Part shown: positions 7,421 to 20,612 of the stretch, piece by piece | Layout: each line of letters begins with the position of its first letter | Position numbering within the stretch: position 1 is the first letter of the stretch | Source: Pseudoxanthomonas sp. J35 | Lineage (GTDB): Bacteria > Pseudomonadota > Gammaproteobacteria > Xanthomonadales > Xanthomonadaceae | Direction of reading: 5' to 3' | Length of the DNA stretch: 64,000 nucleotides | Assembly: GCF_000513995.1 (NCBI RefSeq) | Contig: NZ_AZVB01000001.1 | Location: 1-64,000 of the forward strand | Program-made: the position numbers and the translations under genes | Notes under the pieces: model-generated | Database searches by the model: none | The model's input: the letters and a program-made list of their open reading frames with translations, nothing else | What the model was told of the DNA's origin: nothing

Positions 7421-9814
7421 TCAGCGGCCGGCGCCGGCGCGTACGAGCACGCCGCTGCCGCCATCGTCCACGCCGGCGACGCGGAACCGCACCTGCGCCC
7501 AGGCGCCGCTGCCGGCCAGCGCGGTCAGCACGTGTTCGCCGCGGCCGGCGCCGGCGTAGTCGTGCTCGAAGCCGGCCACGCCGTCGCCATGCGCCAGCGG
7601 GCGGCCGTCCAGCAGCCACTGCACCGGGCCGTTGGCGCCCAGCGCACGGACCCGCACGCGCAGGCCGCGTCCGCTCCCCGGCGCCGGCAGCAACGTCGCG
7701 CCGTCGGCGATGCCCTCGATGCGCAGAGCAGCGACCGCATCGCGCCCGTCCGGCGCGCAATCCGGCGCCAGCGGCGGCAGCTGCGCGGCACGGCGCTCGG
7801 CCGCCGACAGCCACGGCGACAGCAGCGCCGGCCAGTGCGCGATCTCCGCCGGCCGCGCGGCGTGCGGACGCGCGCAGTCCGCCGACAGCCGCAGGCCGGT
7901 ATCGGCATCGACCAGGAAGCGTTCGCGGCCGGCGCTCCACAGGCGCGCGCCGCGCTCGGCCAGGGTCGGCGGCATTGCCCCGTCCAGGCGCCAGGCACGC
8001 AGGCGCCGCGCGCACAGCCCCGGCGGCGTGTCCCCGGCGGCCAGGCCCAGCGGCCAGCACGCGTCCACCGCGTCGACCGTCGCCGGCCGCGGCAGCGGAT
8101 CGGTATCGCCACGCTCGCGCGGCAGGCTGTCGATGGTTTCCAGCAGCAGAGGCAGCGCGGTGATCGCGCCGTACTGGCCCGGCAGCGGCGTGCCGTCGGG
8201 CCGCCCGACCCAGACGCCGACGGTGTAGCGGCGCGTGCCGCCCACCGCCCAGGCATCGCGGAAGCCGTAGCTGGTGCCGGTCTTCCACGCCACCCGTGGC
8301 CGCGTGGCGGTATCGAAGGCCAGCGGCGGCTGGCCCGGCCGCGGGCTGGACTGCAGGATCTCGTGGACGATCCACGCCGCGCCCGGCGACAGCAGCCGGC
8401 GCTCGACCAGCGGCTGTTGCGGCGTGTAGCGCACCTGCGCGGCCAGGCCACCGCGCTGGAACGCGGCGAAGGCCCCGACCAGGTCCTCCAGGCGCACGCC
8501 GGTGCCGCCCAGGATCAGCGCCAGGTTCGGCTTCGCCCCGCGCGGGAAGCGCAGCGGCAGACCGGCATGGTCCAGGCGCGCGGTGAACCGCGCCGGGCCG
8601 ATCCGGTCCAGCAGGTCCACCGCCGGCACGTTGAGCGACAGGCGTAGCGCGGTGGCCGCGCCGACCGGGCCGTTGAAGGCCTCGCCGAAGTTGCCCGGGC
8701 GGTAGCCGTCGAAATCCTGCGGCGCGTCGACCAGCAGGCTTTCCGAATGGATCAGGCCATCGTCCAGGGCCATGCCGTAGAGGAACGGCTTGAGCGTCGA
8801 GCCGGGCGAGCGCCAGGCGCGGACCATGTCAACGTGGCCCTGCCGTTCGCGGTCGCCGAACTCCACCGAACCGACGTAGGCGCGCGCCTGCATGTCGCGG
8901 TTGTCGACCACCAGCAACGCCGCCGAGGTACGCGGCGGCAGCGCGGCGAAGTAGCCGGCCACGCGTTCCTCCAGGGCGTGCTGCAGGTCGGCGTCGATGG
9001 TGGTGGCGATATGGCGCGCACGCGGCTGCTCCTGGCGCAGGCGCTGGGCCAGCAGCGCGGCATGCACCGGCACGCGCAGGGAACGGGCGACCACCGGCTC
9101 GATCCGCGCATCCTCCACGTCCTGCGCGCTCCACGTACCCAGCGTGCGCATCCGCTCCAGCACCTTGTCGCGCGCGGCGCGCGCCGCCCCGGCATGGCGG
9201 TCCGGCCGCAGCCGGCTCGGCGCCTGCGGCAGCACCGCCAGCAGCGCCGCCTCGGCATGCGACAGCCGCGACGCCGGCTTGCCCAGGTAGGCCCAGCTGG
9301 CCGCCTCCACACCTTCGATGGTGCCGCCGAACGGCGCGCGCTCGAGGTACAGCTGCAGGATCTGGTCCTTGGACAAGCGCGCCTCCAGCTGCAGCGCGCG
9401 CGCCATCTGCCGCAGCTTGCCCGACAGGCTGCGGGTATCGCCGCCCTCGAGGATGCGCGCCACCTGCATGGTCAGGGTCGAACCGCCGGAGACGATCCCG
9501 CCGCTGCGCAGCCATTGCCAGGCCGCGCGCGCCAGCGCCGCCGGGTTCACCCCCGGATGGTGGCGGAACCAGCGGTCCTCGTAGCCCAGCAGGGCCTGCA
9601 GGTACAGCGGCGACACCGATTCCGGCGTGGCCGGGTAGCGCCACACACCTTCCGCATCGGCGAACGCGCGCAGCGGGGTGCCGTCGGCGGCGGTGACCAC
9701 CGTGGCGCTGCCGGAGGCGCGCGGCAGCGGCGGCGGGAAGGCCAGGTCGAGCACGAGCACCGCCAGCAGCACGGCCACCGTGCCCCAGCGCAGCCACGGC
9801 CATGCGTGGCGCAT
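7421..9814 (-). CDS. pbpC: Penicillin-binding protein 1C
   Basis: This 797-residue bifunctional peptidoglycan synthase has an N-terminal membrane anchor (about residues 5-25). A family-51 glycosyltransferase follows, with its catalytic region at EDRWFRHHPG. The transpeptidase has active-site SPGSTLKP, an SLN motif and KTGTSYG, and the tail is the BiPBP_C domain typical of PbpC. The periplasmic part polymerises glycan strands and may cross-link them. I chose ATG at 9814, just before the anchor. The frame is open to 9958, but that extension would translate a GTAG-type REP sequence and has no family homology. An ATG at 9850 is also possible. Confidence 0.9.
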   Translation of the reverse strand: MRHAWPWLRWGTVAVLLAVLVLDLAFPPPLPRASGSATVVTAADGTPLRAFADAEGVWRYPATPESVSPLYLQALLGYEDRWFRHHPGVNPAALARAAWQWLRSGGIVSGGSTLTMQVARILEGGDTRSLSGKLRQMARALQLEARLSKDQILQLYLERAPFGGTIEGVEAASWAYLGKPASRLSHAEAALLAVLPQAPSRLRPDRHAGAARAARDKVLERMRTLGTWSAQDVEDARIEPVVARSLRVPVHAALLAQRLRQEQPRARHIATTIDADLQHALEERVAGYFAALPPRTSAALLVVDNRDMQARAYVGSVEFGDRERQGHVDMVRAWRSPGSTLKPFLYGMALDDGLIHSESLLVDAPQDFDGYRPGNFGEAFNGPVGAATALRLSLNVPAVDLLDRIGPARFTARLDHAGLPLRFPRGAKPNLALILGGTGVRLEDLVGAFAAFQRGGLAAQVRYTPQQPLVERRLLSPGAAWIVHEILQSSPRPGQPPLAFDTATRPRVAWKTGTSYGFRDAWAVGGTRRYTVGVWVGRPDGTPLPGQYGAITALPLLLETIDSLPRERGDTDPLPRPATVDAVDACWPLGLAAGDTPPGLCARRLRAWRLDGAMPPTLAERGARLWSAGRERFLVDADTGLRLSADCARPHAARPAEIAHWPALLSPWLSAAERRAAQLPPLAPDCAPDGRDAVAALRIEGIADGATLLPAPGSGRGLRVRVRALGANGPVQWLLDGRPLAHGDGVAGFEHDYAGAGRGEHVLTALAGSGAWAQVRFRVAGVDDGGSGVLVRAGAGR

Positions 9815-9902
9815 GACCCTGTGCGGTCCGCCCTTGCCTTCCTGCCTCATCGCCATCGCTTCGCTCGCATGCGGCCATTTGAAGCCATCCGCCGCACGCT
9901 TG

Positions 9903-9923
9903 GTAGAGCGGGGCTTGCCCCGC
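9903..9923 (+). repeat. GTAG-type REP element, single
   Basis: GTAG is followed by A and a perfect 7-bp stem (GCGGGGC/GCCCCGC) with a TT loop. The same core recurs at 45880-45900. GTAG-headed palindromes are a known REP class in Stenotrophomonas and relatives. It lies just upstream of the pbpC start. Confidence 0.75.
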
Positions 9924-9964
9924 CTCCCCCATCGCTGCCATGGCGCGCCAATGCCCAAAAGGAA

Positions 9965-9984
9965 ACGGGGCCTCGCGGCCCCGT
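9965..9984 (-). terminator. Terminator after the acyl-CoA dehydrogenase gene
   Basis: An 8-bp stem (ACGGGGCC with GGCCCCGT) has a 4-base loop. On the minus strand it runs into a T-rich TTTCCTTTT, 25 bases past the dehydrogenase stop. Confidence 0.65.
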
Positions 9985-10009
9985 CTCCATCCCCTGCAAA
10001 GCCTGCTGC

Positions 10010-11158
<1,149 letters not shown>

Positions 11159-11228
11159 GGGGCGACCCCTCTCCGGTCTGGCGATGCTTCCCATTGTAAC
11201 CACCTCGCCATTCGGCGGCGTATGCCGC

Positions 11229-11257
11229 TTGACCGCCGACGGGGCCCGGGCAACAAT
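11229..11257 (+). promoter_or_regulatory. Sigma-70 type promoter of the ArsR-methyltransferase/metH unit
   Basis: TTGACC (11229-11234) lies 17 bases before AACAAT (11252-11257). Transcription would start near 11264, inside the palindromic region that follows, so a bound regulator would block it. This was assigned by eye. Confidence 0.5.
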
Positions 11258-11275
11258 TATCGCTATATCGCGATA
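11258..11275. promoter_or_regulatory. Palindromic operator candidate for the ArsR-type regulator
   Basis: TATCGC is followed two bases later by the perfect 10-bp palindrome TATCGCGATA (11266-11275), ending 11 bases before the regulator's start codon. The position over the transcription start and the AT-rich symmetric sequence suit an ArsR-family dimer. Autoregulation is inferred. Confidence 0.55.
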
Positions 11276-11286
11276 GGAAGATATTT

Positions 11287-12216
11287 ATGGATCTGGAGGA
11301 CTGGTCGGTCCGGCTGAAGGTCTTTGCCGATGCCACCCGGGTGCGCCTGCTGGCGCTGCTGGAGCTGGAGGAGCTGACCGTGGCCGAATTGTCCTCGATC
11401 ACCCGCCTGGCACAACCGCGCGTCTCCACCCACCTGGCCAAGCTCAAGGAAGCCGGCCTGGTGCGCGACCGCCGCGCCGGCGTGTCCGCCTACTACCGCT
11501 TCGACGAGGCCGCGCTGGACCCGGCCCAGCGCGCCCTGTGGCAGGCGCTGAGCACCGGCAGCGACGATCCGCTGCTGCGCCAGGACGCCGAGCGCCTGCC
11601 CACCGTGCTGGCCGCCCGCGCCGCGGACCAGAACTGGGCCGACAGCGTCGCCGGCGACATGGAACGCCACTATTCCCCCGGCCGCACCTGGGAAGCGCTG
11701 GCGCGCAGCGCGCTGCCGCTGCTGCATACCGGCGATGTGCTGGACATCGCCTCCGGCGACGGCGTGCTGGCCGAACTGCTGGCCCCGCATTCGCATCGCT
11801 ACGTCTGCATCGACACCAGCGCGCGCGTGGTCGCTGCCGCCAGCGAGCGCCTGCGCAGGCTCGAGAACGTCGAGGTCCGCGAGGGCGACATGCACGCCCT
11901 GCCCTTCCGCGACGGCAGCTTCGACCTGGTCGTGCTGATGCACGCGCTGACCTATTCGACCAGGCCGGCGCAGGCCGTGTCCGAGGCGGCGCGCGTGCTG
12001 CGCAAGGGCGGCCGCCTGCTGCTGAGCAGCCTGGCCCGGCACGAGCACAAGGCGGTGGTGGAGACCTACGGCCACGTCAACCTCGGCTTCGCCGCCAAGG
12101 AACTGCGCAGGTTCGCGGACAAGGCCGGGCTGGCGGTGACCAGCCTGGAGACGGTGACCCGCGAGCGCCGGCCACCGCATTTCGAAGTGATCTCGCTGAT
12201 CGCGCAGAAGCCCTGA
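11287..12216 (+). CDS. ArsR-family regulator fused to a SAM-dependent methyltransferase
   Basis: This is a 309-residue two-domain protein. Residues 1-80 are an ArsR-type winged helix with a recognition helix around [16 protein letters not shown]. Residues 120-309 are a class I methyltransferase with the SAM loop DIASGDG (153-159). No metal-binding ELCVCDL-type cysteine motif is seen, so a metal is not the likely signal. It lies 9 bases upstream of metH. ArsR-type regulators of the methionine/SAM cycle (SahR-like) are known elsewhere, so I infer that this protein senses SAM or SAH through its methyltransferase-like domain and controls metH and itself. True methyltransferase activity is unproven. 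Confidence 0.85.
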   Translation: MDLEDWSVRLKVFADATRVRLLALLELEELTVAELSSITRLAQPRVSTHLAKLKEAGLVRDRRAGVSAYYRFDEAALDPAQRALWQALSTGSDDPLLRQDAERLPTVLAARAADQNWADSVAGDMERHYSPGRTWEALARSALPLLHTGDVLDIASGDGVLAELLAPHSHRYVCIDTSARVVAAASERLRRLENVEVREGDMHALPFRDGSFDLVVLMHALTYSTRPAQAVSEAARVLRKGGRLLLSSLARHEHKAVVETYGHVNLGFAAKELRRFADKAGLAVTSLETVTRERRPPHFEVISLIAQKP

Positions 12217-12225
12217 GTACCAACC

Positions 12226-13319
12226 ATGACCCGCCCCCTCCCCTGGCTGCATCCCGAACGCGTCGCCCTGCTCGAGCGCGGCCTGCGCGAACGCATCCTG
12301 GTCATCGACGGGGCCATGGGCACCATGATCCAGCGCCAGGGCCTGGCCGAGGCCGACTACCGCGGCGAGCGCTTCGCCGAAGGCTACGACGCCCGCCACC
12401 ACGCGGCCCACGAAGGCCACGGCCCGCAGTGCGGGCACGACCTCAAGGGCAACAACGACCTGCTGCTGCTCACCCGGCCCGGGGTGATCGCCGGGATCCA
12501 TGCGGCCTACCTCGAGGCCGGCGCGGACTTCGTCGAGACCAACACCTTCAACGCCACCTCGGTCAGCCAGGCCGACTACCACCTCGAGCACCTGGTCTAC
12601 GAGCTCAACCGGGCCGGGGCGCGCGTCGCCCGCGAGGCCTGCGATGCCGCCGAGGCACGCACGCCGGGCCAACCGCGCTTCGTGATCGGCGTGCTCGGCC
12701 CGACCAGCCGCACCGCCTCGATCAGCCCCGACGTCAACGACCCCGGCTTCCGCAACACCAGCTTCGACGAGCTGCGCGCGACCTACCGCGAGGCGGTCGA
12801 AGGCCTCATCGACGGCGGCGCCGACACGATCATGGTCGAGACCATCTTCGACACGCTCAACGCCAAGGCCGCGCTGTTCGCCATCGAAGAAGTGTTCGAC
12901 GCCCGCGGCGCGCGCCTGCCAGTGATGATCTCCGGCACGATCACCGACGCCTCCGGCCGCACCCTGTCCGGGCAGACCGCCGAAGCCTTCCACACCTCGC
13001 TCGCGCACGCGCGGCCGCTGTCGATCGGCCTGAACTGCGCGCTCGGCGCGCGCGAGCTGCGCCCGCACGTGGAAGCGCTGGCCGGCGTCTCGCCGTTCCA
13101 CGTCAGCGCCCACCCCAACGCCGGCCTGCCCAACGCCTTCGGCGGCTACGACGAGACCCCGGAGGAAATGGCCGCCACCCTGCGCGAGTTCGCCGAAGCC
13201 GGCCTGCTCAACCTGGTCGGCGGCTGCTGCGGCACCACCCCGGACCACATCCGCGCCATCGCCGAAGCGGTGCGCGGGCTGCCGCCGAGGATCCCGGTGG
13301 GCGCACTGGAGCAGGCGGC

Positions 13320-13323
<4 letters not shown>
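12226..13323 (+). CDS. metH: Methionine synthase, homocysteine-binding subunit (split MetH, part 1)
   Basis: This 365-residue protein is the N-terminal homocysteine methyltransferase module of cobalamin-dependent methionine synthase. The zinc ligands that activate the homocysteine thiol are C271 (GLNCALG) and C334-C335 (GGCCGTT). The [11 protein letters not shown] start motif is intact. In E. coli this module is fused to the rest of MetH. Here it is a separate protein whose stop overlaps the next start (ATGA), so the two halves should be made together and assemble. Split metH genes of this kind occur in Xanthomonadaceae. Confidence 0.93.
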
Positions 13324-16004
<2,681 letters not shown>

Positions 16005-16058
16005 CCGCCCGCGACGGATGCCATCGGGCTCCACCGCGGGCATCGCGGGAGCCGTGCG

Positions 16059-16958
16059 GTGAGGGTGCTGGTCACCGGCAGTGCCGGCCGCGTCGGCCGC
16101 GCGATCCATGTCGCGCTGGCCCGCGCCGGGCACGAGGTGACCGGCATCGATACCACGCCTTCCTCGACCAGCGACCACGTCGGCGATCTCACCGATCCGG
16201 GGGGGCTCGGCCGCGCCCTGGCCGGCATCGAGGCGGTCGTGCATACCGCCGCGCTGCACGCACCGCACGTGCCGTACTTCCCCGAGGCGGCGTTCCGGCG
16301 GATCAACGTCGACGGCACGCGCCGCCTGCTCGATACCGCCACCGGCGCCGGCGTGCAGCGCATCGTGTTCACCAGCACCACCGCGCTGTACGGGGCCGCG
16401 GCCACGCCGCCCGGGCGCGCCGGCTGGGTCGACGAGGCGCTGGAGCCGCAGCCGCAGACCATCTACCACCGCACCAAGCTGGAAGCGGAGGAACTGCTCG
16501 CCGAGGCCGCGGCGCAGGGTGGGCCGCCGCTGCGCATCCTGCGCATGTCGCGCTGTTTCCCGGAACCGGTGCAGGTCATGGCCGCGTTCCGCCTGCACCG
16601 CGGCATCGACGTGCGCGACGTGGCCGCGGCGCACCTGGCCGCGCTCGGCCACGAAGGCCCGGCCGTGGCCCGCTTCGTGGTTTCCGGTGCGACTCCGTTC
16701 GAGCGCGAGGACGCCGCCGCGCTGCTGGCGGATGCGCCGGCGGTGCTGGCCCGGCGCGCGCCGGCGTTCCTGTCGGCGCTGGCCTTGCGTGGCTGGCTGC
16801 CGCCGTCCTCGATCGACCGGGTCTACGACCCCGGCCTGGCGATGCGCACCCTGGGCTGGCGCCCGCGCTTCGGCTTTGACGAGGTCCTCGCCCAGTACGA
16901 CGCCGGCGTTCCCGAAGTCCTGCCCTGGCGCGAGGCGCCGCCGGTTCCGCGCGACTGA
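16059..16958 (+). CDS. NAD-dependent epimerase/dehydratase family protein
   Basis: This 299-residue extended short-chain dehydrogenase has the nucleotide-binding loop [10 protein letters not shown] at its N-terminus. The catalytic pair is in YHRTK, and a serine/threonine-rich TSTTALYG supplies the third residue. Family members act on nucleotide sugars, or as reductases of other carbonyls; the substrate is not evident. It starts with GTG at 16059, 54 bases after metH and in the same direction. No sugar-pathway neighbours are present, so the role stays unassigned. Confidence 0.8.
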   Translation: MRVLVTGSAGRVGRAIHVALARAGHEVTGIDTTPSSTSDHVGDLTDPGGLGRALAGIEAVVHTAALHAPHVPYFPEAAFRRINVDGTRRLLDTATGAGVQRIVFTSTTALYGAAATPPGRAGWVDEALEPQPQTIYHRTKLEAEELLAEAAAQGGPPLRILRMSRCFPEPVQVMAAFRLHRGIDVRDVAAAHLAALGHEGPAVARFVVSGATPFEREDAAALLADAPAVLARRAPAFLSALALRGWLPPSSIDRVYDPGLAMRTLGWRPRFGFDEVLAQYDAGVPEVLPWREAPPVPRD

Positions 16959-17134
16959 GCCGGGTGGCCCGGGGGGTCGCGGGCCTGGCTCCGGAACCCT
17001 GCCCCGCGTGCCGGGCCGCCTGCCCGGTACCGCGGGGCCGCCATCGGCCGGAACCGGGCCGCCGCCGGGCGGCCCCTGCCGCCATCCCGGTGCCTCCGCC
17101 TACAATGGCGGCTTCTTTCACCGGAAACCTTTCG

Positions 17135-17905
17135 ATGCAGCCTGATACCGTCCGCGCCGTCGTCACCGGTGGCGTTTCCGGCCTGGGCCTGGCCGTGGCC
17201 CGCAGGATCGTCGCCGATGGCGGCAAGGTCGCCCTGCTCGACGTCAACGACGCCAAGGGCGCCGAAGCCGTCGCCCTGCTCGGCGAGGCCAATGCCTGCT
17301 ACTTCCGCACCGACGTCACCGACGAGGCCGGCGTCGCCGCCAGCCTCGAGGCCGCCCGCCGGTTCCTTGGCGGGCTCAACGTGGCGGTGAACTGCGCCGG
17401 CATCCTCGGCGCCGGGCGTGTGCTCGGCAAGGAAGGTCCGATGCCGCTGGACGGCTTCGCCCGCACGGTGATGGTCAACCTGGTCGGCAGCTTCAACGTC
17501 GCCAAGGCCGCCGCGTCGCTGATGCAGCACAACGCACCGGGGGAGGACGGCGAGCGCGGCGTGATCGTCAACACCGCCTCGGTCGCCGCCTACGAGGGCC
17601 AGATCGGCCAGGCGGCGTACTCGGCCTCGAAGGGCGGCGTGGTCGGCATGACCCTGCCGATGGCGCGCGAACTGGCCCGTTTCGGCATCCGCGTCATGAC
17701 CGTGGCCCCGGGCGTGTTCTGGACGCCGATGGTCGACGGCATGCCCGAGTCGGTGCAGCAGTCGCTGGCGGCGACCATCCCGTTCCCGGCGCGCCTGGGC
17801 CAGCCGGACGAGTTCGCCGACACCGTCGCCTTCATCCTGCGCACCCGCTACCTCAACGGCGAGACCATCCGCCTCGACGGCGCGACGAGGCTGGCGCCGA
17901 AGTAA
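17135..17905 (+). CDS. Short-chain dehydrogenase, 3-hydroxyacyl-CoA dehydrogenase (HSD10) type
   Basis: This 256-residue classical SDR has cofactor loop [10 protein letters not shown], an aspartate after strand 2 (LLDVND) favouring NAD, NCAGI, and catalytic YSASK. The overall pattern ([17 protein letters not shown], then PMVDGMP) resembles HSD17B10-type 3-hydroxyacyl-CoA dehydrogenases of branched-chain and fatty-acid breakdown. ATG at 17135 is chosen. An in-frame ATG at 17105 overlaps a likely -10 box (TACAAT, 17101-17106) and is less likely. Confidence 0.85.
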   Translation: MQPDTVRAVVTGGVSGLGLAVARRIVADGGKVALLDVNDAKGAEAVALLGEANACYFRTDVTDEAGVAASLEAARRFLGGLNVAVNCAGILGAGRVLGKEGPMPLDGFARTVMVNLVGSFNVAKAAASLMQHNAPGEDGERGVIVNTASVAAYEGQIGQAAYSASKGGVVGMTLPMARELARFGIRVMTVAPGVFWTPMVDGMPESVQQSLAATIPFPARLGQPDEFADTVAFILRTRYLNGETIRLDGATRLAPK

Positions 17906-17906
17906 G

Positions 17907-18024
17907 CCGTGATTGGCAATTCGTGATTGGTGATTGGAAGAAGCAACAACAGCGCCCCTCCAGACCCGTCGCGGATCCCCAGTCACCCGCATCGAATCAC
18001 TATCTACCAATCACGAATCACGGA
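17907..18024. repeat. GTGATTGG-type tandem and inverted repeat around the efpL leader
   Basis: After the SDR stop, GTGATTGG occurs three times in 30 bases (17909-17937). Its complement CCAATCACGAATCACGG lies at 18008-18024, just before the efpL start. The arms could pair across about 70 bases. I see no coding capacity between them. Confidence 0.6.
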
Positions 18025-18030
18025 TTCCCC

Positions 18031-18597
18031 ATGAAAGCCAGCGAAATCAAGAAGGGCAACGTCGTCGAGTACAACAACGGCGTCTACCAGATCCGCGACA
18101 TCGAGCGCAGCTCGCCGCAGGGCCGCGGCGGCAACGTCCGCTTCCGCTTCATCATGTACTCCGTGCCCGGCGGCACCAAGCTGGACGCCAGCTTCGACGC
18201 CGACGACAGCCTGACCGAGGTCGAGCTGCTGCGCCGCCAGGCCACCTTCTCGTACAAGGACGGCGACGCGTTCGTGTTCCTGGACGACGAGGACTACACC
18301 CCCTACACCCTCGATCCGGACGCGATCGGCGACGCCGCCGGCTACATCACCGACGGCCTGAGCGGCTGCTACGTGCAGATCATCGACGAGCAGCCGGTGG
18401 CCGTGCAGCTGCCGCAGCACGTGACCCTGGAAGTGGTCGACACCCCGCCGGAACTGAAGGGCGGCACCGCGACCAAGCGCCCGAAGCCCGCCAAGCTCAA
18501 CACCGGCATCGAGATCATGGTCCCGGAGTACATCACCAACGGCGAGAAGATCCTGGTCAACACCACCACCGGCGAGTTCGGCGGCCGCGCCGACTGA
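18031..18597 (+). CDS. efpL: Elongation factor P-like protein EfpL (YeiP)
   Basis: This 188-residue, three-domain EF-P paralogue matches E. coli YeiP/EfpL more closely than EF-P ([19 protein letters not shown], and a GRAD end). EF-P relieves ribosome stalls at polyproline. EfpL does similar work, with an unmodified arginine at the tip of the domain I loop in place of the modified lysine. Here the loop is SSPQGRGG with R32 at the tip, and no modification enzyme gene lies nearby. The start is ATG at 18031. The leader contains the inverted GTGATTGG repeats. Confidence 0.92.
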   Translation: MKASEIKKGNVVEYNNGVYQIRDIERSSPQGRGGNVRFRFIMYSVPGGTKLDASFDADDSLTEVELLRRQATFSYKDGDAFVFLDDEDYTPYTLDPDAIGDAAGYITDGLSGCYVQIIDEQPVAVQLPQHVTLEVVDTPPELKGGTATKRPKPAKLNTGIEIMVPEYITNGEKILVNTTTGEFGGRAD

Positions 18598-18622
18598 CCG
18601 CCGGCCGCGCGTCGCAGCCCGG

Positions 18623-18745
18623 CCCGGGTGGCGCAGCGCACCCGGGTCCGATGCGCGACGCGCCACCCGTGCCCGCCGCAACGGCGGGCACGCCCGTCTA
18701 TGGCGCCGGCCAGCCCGTAGCCCGGGTAAGCGAAGCGCACCCGGG
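18623..18745. repeat. Cluster of REP-like palindromes after efpL
   Basis: Three hairpins sit in the 180-base gap between the convergent efpL and DUF4105 genes. The first is CCCGGGTG/CACCCGGG (18623-18630 with 18639-18646). The second is a perfect 10-bp stem with a 3-base loop (18669-18691). The third is GTAG followed by CCCGGGT/ACCCGGG (18717-18745), a GTAG-headed REP form. They may end both transcripts. Confidence 0.65.
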
Positions 18746-18777
18746 ACCAGGATCCAGATGCGGCACCTGTGTGCCTG

Positions 18778-20601
18778 TCACGACGGCTCCCCGGCCAGCT
18801 CGCGCAGCCGCTCCCCCAGCAGTTCGAGGTTGCGCTCGGCGCCTTCCAGCGCCGCACGCCGTTGCGGCGACAGCAGCCCGCGCACGCCCGCTTCCAGCGC
18901 CTGCGCCTGCAGCTCGCGCGCCGCCGCATCGGCTGCCGCACGCCGCGCCAGCACCTCGCGTTCCTCCGCCTGCGGCAGGCCGTAACCGGGCACGCCGTCC
19001 AGCCACGAAGCCGGCCGGCTGAAGGCTCCGCCCAGGCGCAGGAATTCGCGCAGCGTCTCCGCCATTTCCGCCGCTCCCGCCAGCGCCTGCGGCCCGGCGA
19101 GCCAGCGCCGCTTGAGCTCGTCGCGCGCCAGCGCTTCCTGCCTGCGCACGGCCGCCGATTCCAGCACCAGCAAAGCCGCCGCGGCGCGCAGGCCGGCGCG
19201 TGGCAGCACCGCGCGACGCGCCGCCGGATCCAGCTCCAGCCAGGCCGCGGCGTCGGCCTGCGGCGTGCCCAGCTCCTCGCGCACCACCGCGTACATCCCG
19301 TCGTATGCCGCATTCGCCGGGGCGAAGGAGTAGCCCAGGCGCACCTGCTCCTGCGCATCCGCCGGGATATCCGCCTCGTCCGTCGCACCCGCCCGGCGCA
19401 GCCGCGCCAGCAACCCGTTCGGGGTGATGCTTTCCAGCTCCATCGCGGCCAGCCGCGGTACGGCGTCGTGCAGCAGCTTCCAGGTTTCCACCGCGCAATT
19501 GTTGCCGATGAAGAAGTAGCGCCCGTCGTAGTTCCAGTGCAGCTGCGCCGCACGCGTGGCCAGCGCCTCGATCTCGTCGCGCTGCAGGTCCAGCGGCACC
19601 GAGCGCAGGCCGCGCAGTTCCACCCTGGTGTACTCGTCGACCACCTGCCCCAGCGGCAGGGCGAACAGCCGTGACGGGTAGGAGCCGGTCAGGCCGCGCC
19701 AGCTGGAGATCTGCACGTCGTCGACGAAGGCGCGGAACGACAGGACCAGGTGGTGCTGCAGGTCCAGCCGGCAGTCCGGTCCGCGCGGCCGTCCCGGCGC
19801 GCACACCACCAGCCGCAGCATGCTGTGGCCCCAGCGGCTCATCGGCCGGTCGTTGCCTTCGGCCAGCAGGTAGTCGACGGCATGGATGCGCTCCGGTTCC
19901 ACCAGCTCCGGCCCGGCACCGCCGCGCACCGCGTCGCGCACGAACGGCAGGCCCGGCGCGCAGGCCTCACGCGCCGTGGCGGCCCCGAAGTGCGCGTCGA
20001 AGTAGGCGGCCAGCGCCGGGCGCCGGCAGGCGTAGCCCGGGTCGAGCAGGTAGTGCTCGAGGTTCACCGCCACGTATTCGCGCGGCGACCGGAGTTCGTA
20101 GGGATCGGGGCTGCGGTCGCGGAAGTCATTGCGCCCGAGGCGGCCAGGAGGCAGCGGCGCGACCTGCCAGCCGGCCAGGTCGAGCAGCCGCGGATCGCGC
20201 GACAGCCCGCCGGCGCGGCTGCGGTCGTAGAGGTGGGCCAGTTCGTGGATCGCCGCGGCCAGCACGGCGCGCGTGGCCGGATCGGCGGCATCCGCCGCAT
20301 CGGGCCGCGCCAGCCAGGCCTGGAGCAGGTCGCGGCGCAGGCCGATGCGCCCGTTCCGGGCGCGGCCGTGCACGCCCGCGGGCAGGTCGTCGCGCCAGGC
20401 GAACGCGACCGGGCGGCCCAGCGCCTCCGCCCAGGTCGGAGGCAGGCGCGCGACCACCTCGTCGAGCAGCTGCCGCGTGGCCGCCGCTTCCCCCGGCGGC
20501 ATGCCCTCTTCCAGGCGGAACTGCAGGGCGGCGGCGTGCGCGGCCGGGACCGCGGCCCCGGCCAGCGCCAGCGCGGCGGCCAGGCACCGCCAGCGACGCA
20601 T
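18778..20601 (-). CDS. Secreted DUF4105 (Lnb-type) family protein
   Basis: This 607-residue protein has an N-terminal signal peptide ending near AHAA. The first third holds an HELAHLY motif (about residue 118), a gluzincin-like zinc site. The middle holds the DUF4105 domain with GHSMLRL and GNNC, the His and Cys of an NlpC/P60-like papain fold (the Lnb N-terminal periplasmic type). The tail is Ala/Arg/Glu-rich helix. The relatives with known function act on lipoprotein acyl chains, but the role here is unassigned. It is followed by a DUF4105-associated small gene 11 bases upstream on the same strand, a pairing also seen in Pseudomonas. Confidence 0.8.
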   Translation of the reverse strand: MRRWRCLAAALALAGAAVPAAHAAALQFRLEEGMPPGEAAATRQLLDEVVARLPPTWAEALGRPVAFAWRDDLPAGVHGRARNGRIGLRRDLLQAWLARPDAADAADPATRAVLAAAIHELAHLYDRSRAGGLSRDPRLLDLAGWQVAPLPPGRLGRNDFRDRSPDPYELRSPREYVAVNLEHYLLDPGYACRRPALAAYFDAHFGAATAREACAPGLPFVRDAVRGGAGPELVEPERIHAVDYLLAEGNDRPMSRWGHSMLRLVVCAPGRPRGPDCRLDLQHHLVLSFRAFVDDVQISSWRGLTGSYPSRLFALPLGQVVDEYTRVELRGLRSVPLDLQRDEIEALATRAAQLHWNYDGRYFFIGNNCAVETWKLLHDAVPRLAAMELESITPNGLLARLRRAGATDEADIPADAQEQVRLGYSFAPANAAYDGMYAVVREELGTPQADAAAWLELDPAARRAVLPRAGLRAAAALLVLESAAVRRQEALARDELKRRWLAGPQALAGAAEMAETLREFLRLGGAFSRPASWLDGVPGYGLPQAEEREVLARRAAADAAARELQAQALEAGVRGLLSPQRRAALEGAERNLELLGERLRELAGEPS

Positions 20602-20612
20602 GGTTGGCGCGC

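Noticed and set aside
9815-9958. Longer start for penicillin-binding protein 1C
   Set aside because: The extension would translate a REP palindrome and antisense terminator DNA, and the membrane anchor follows directly after the ATG at 9814.
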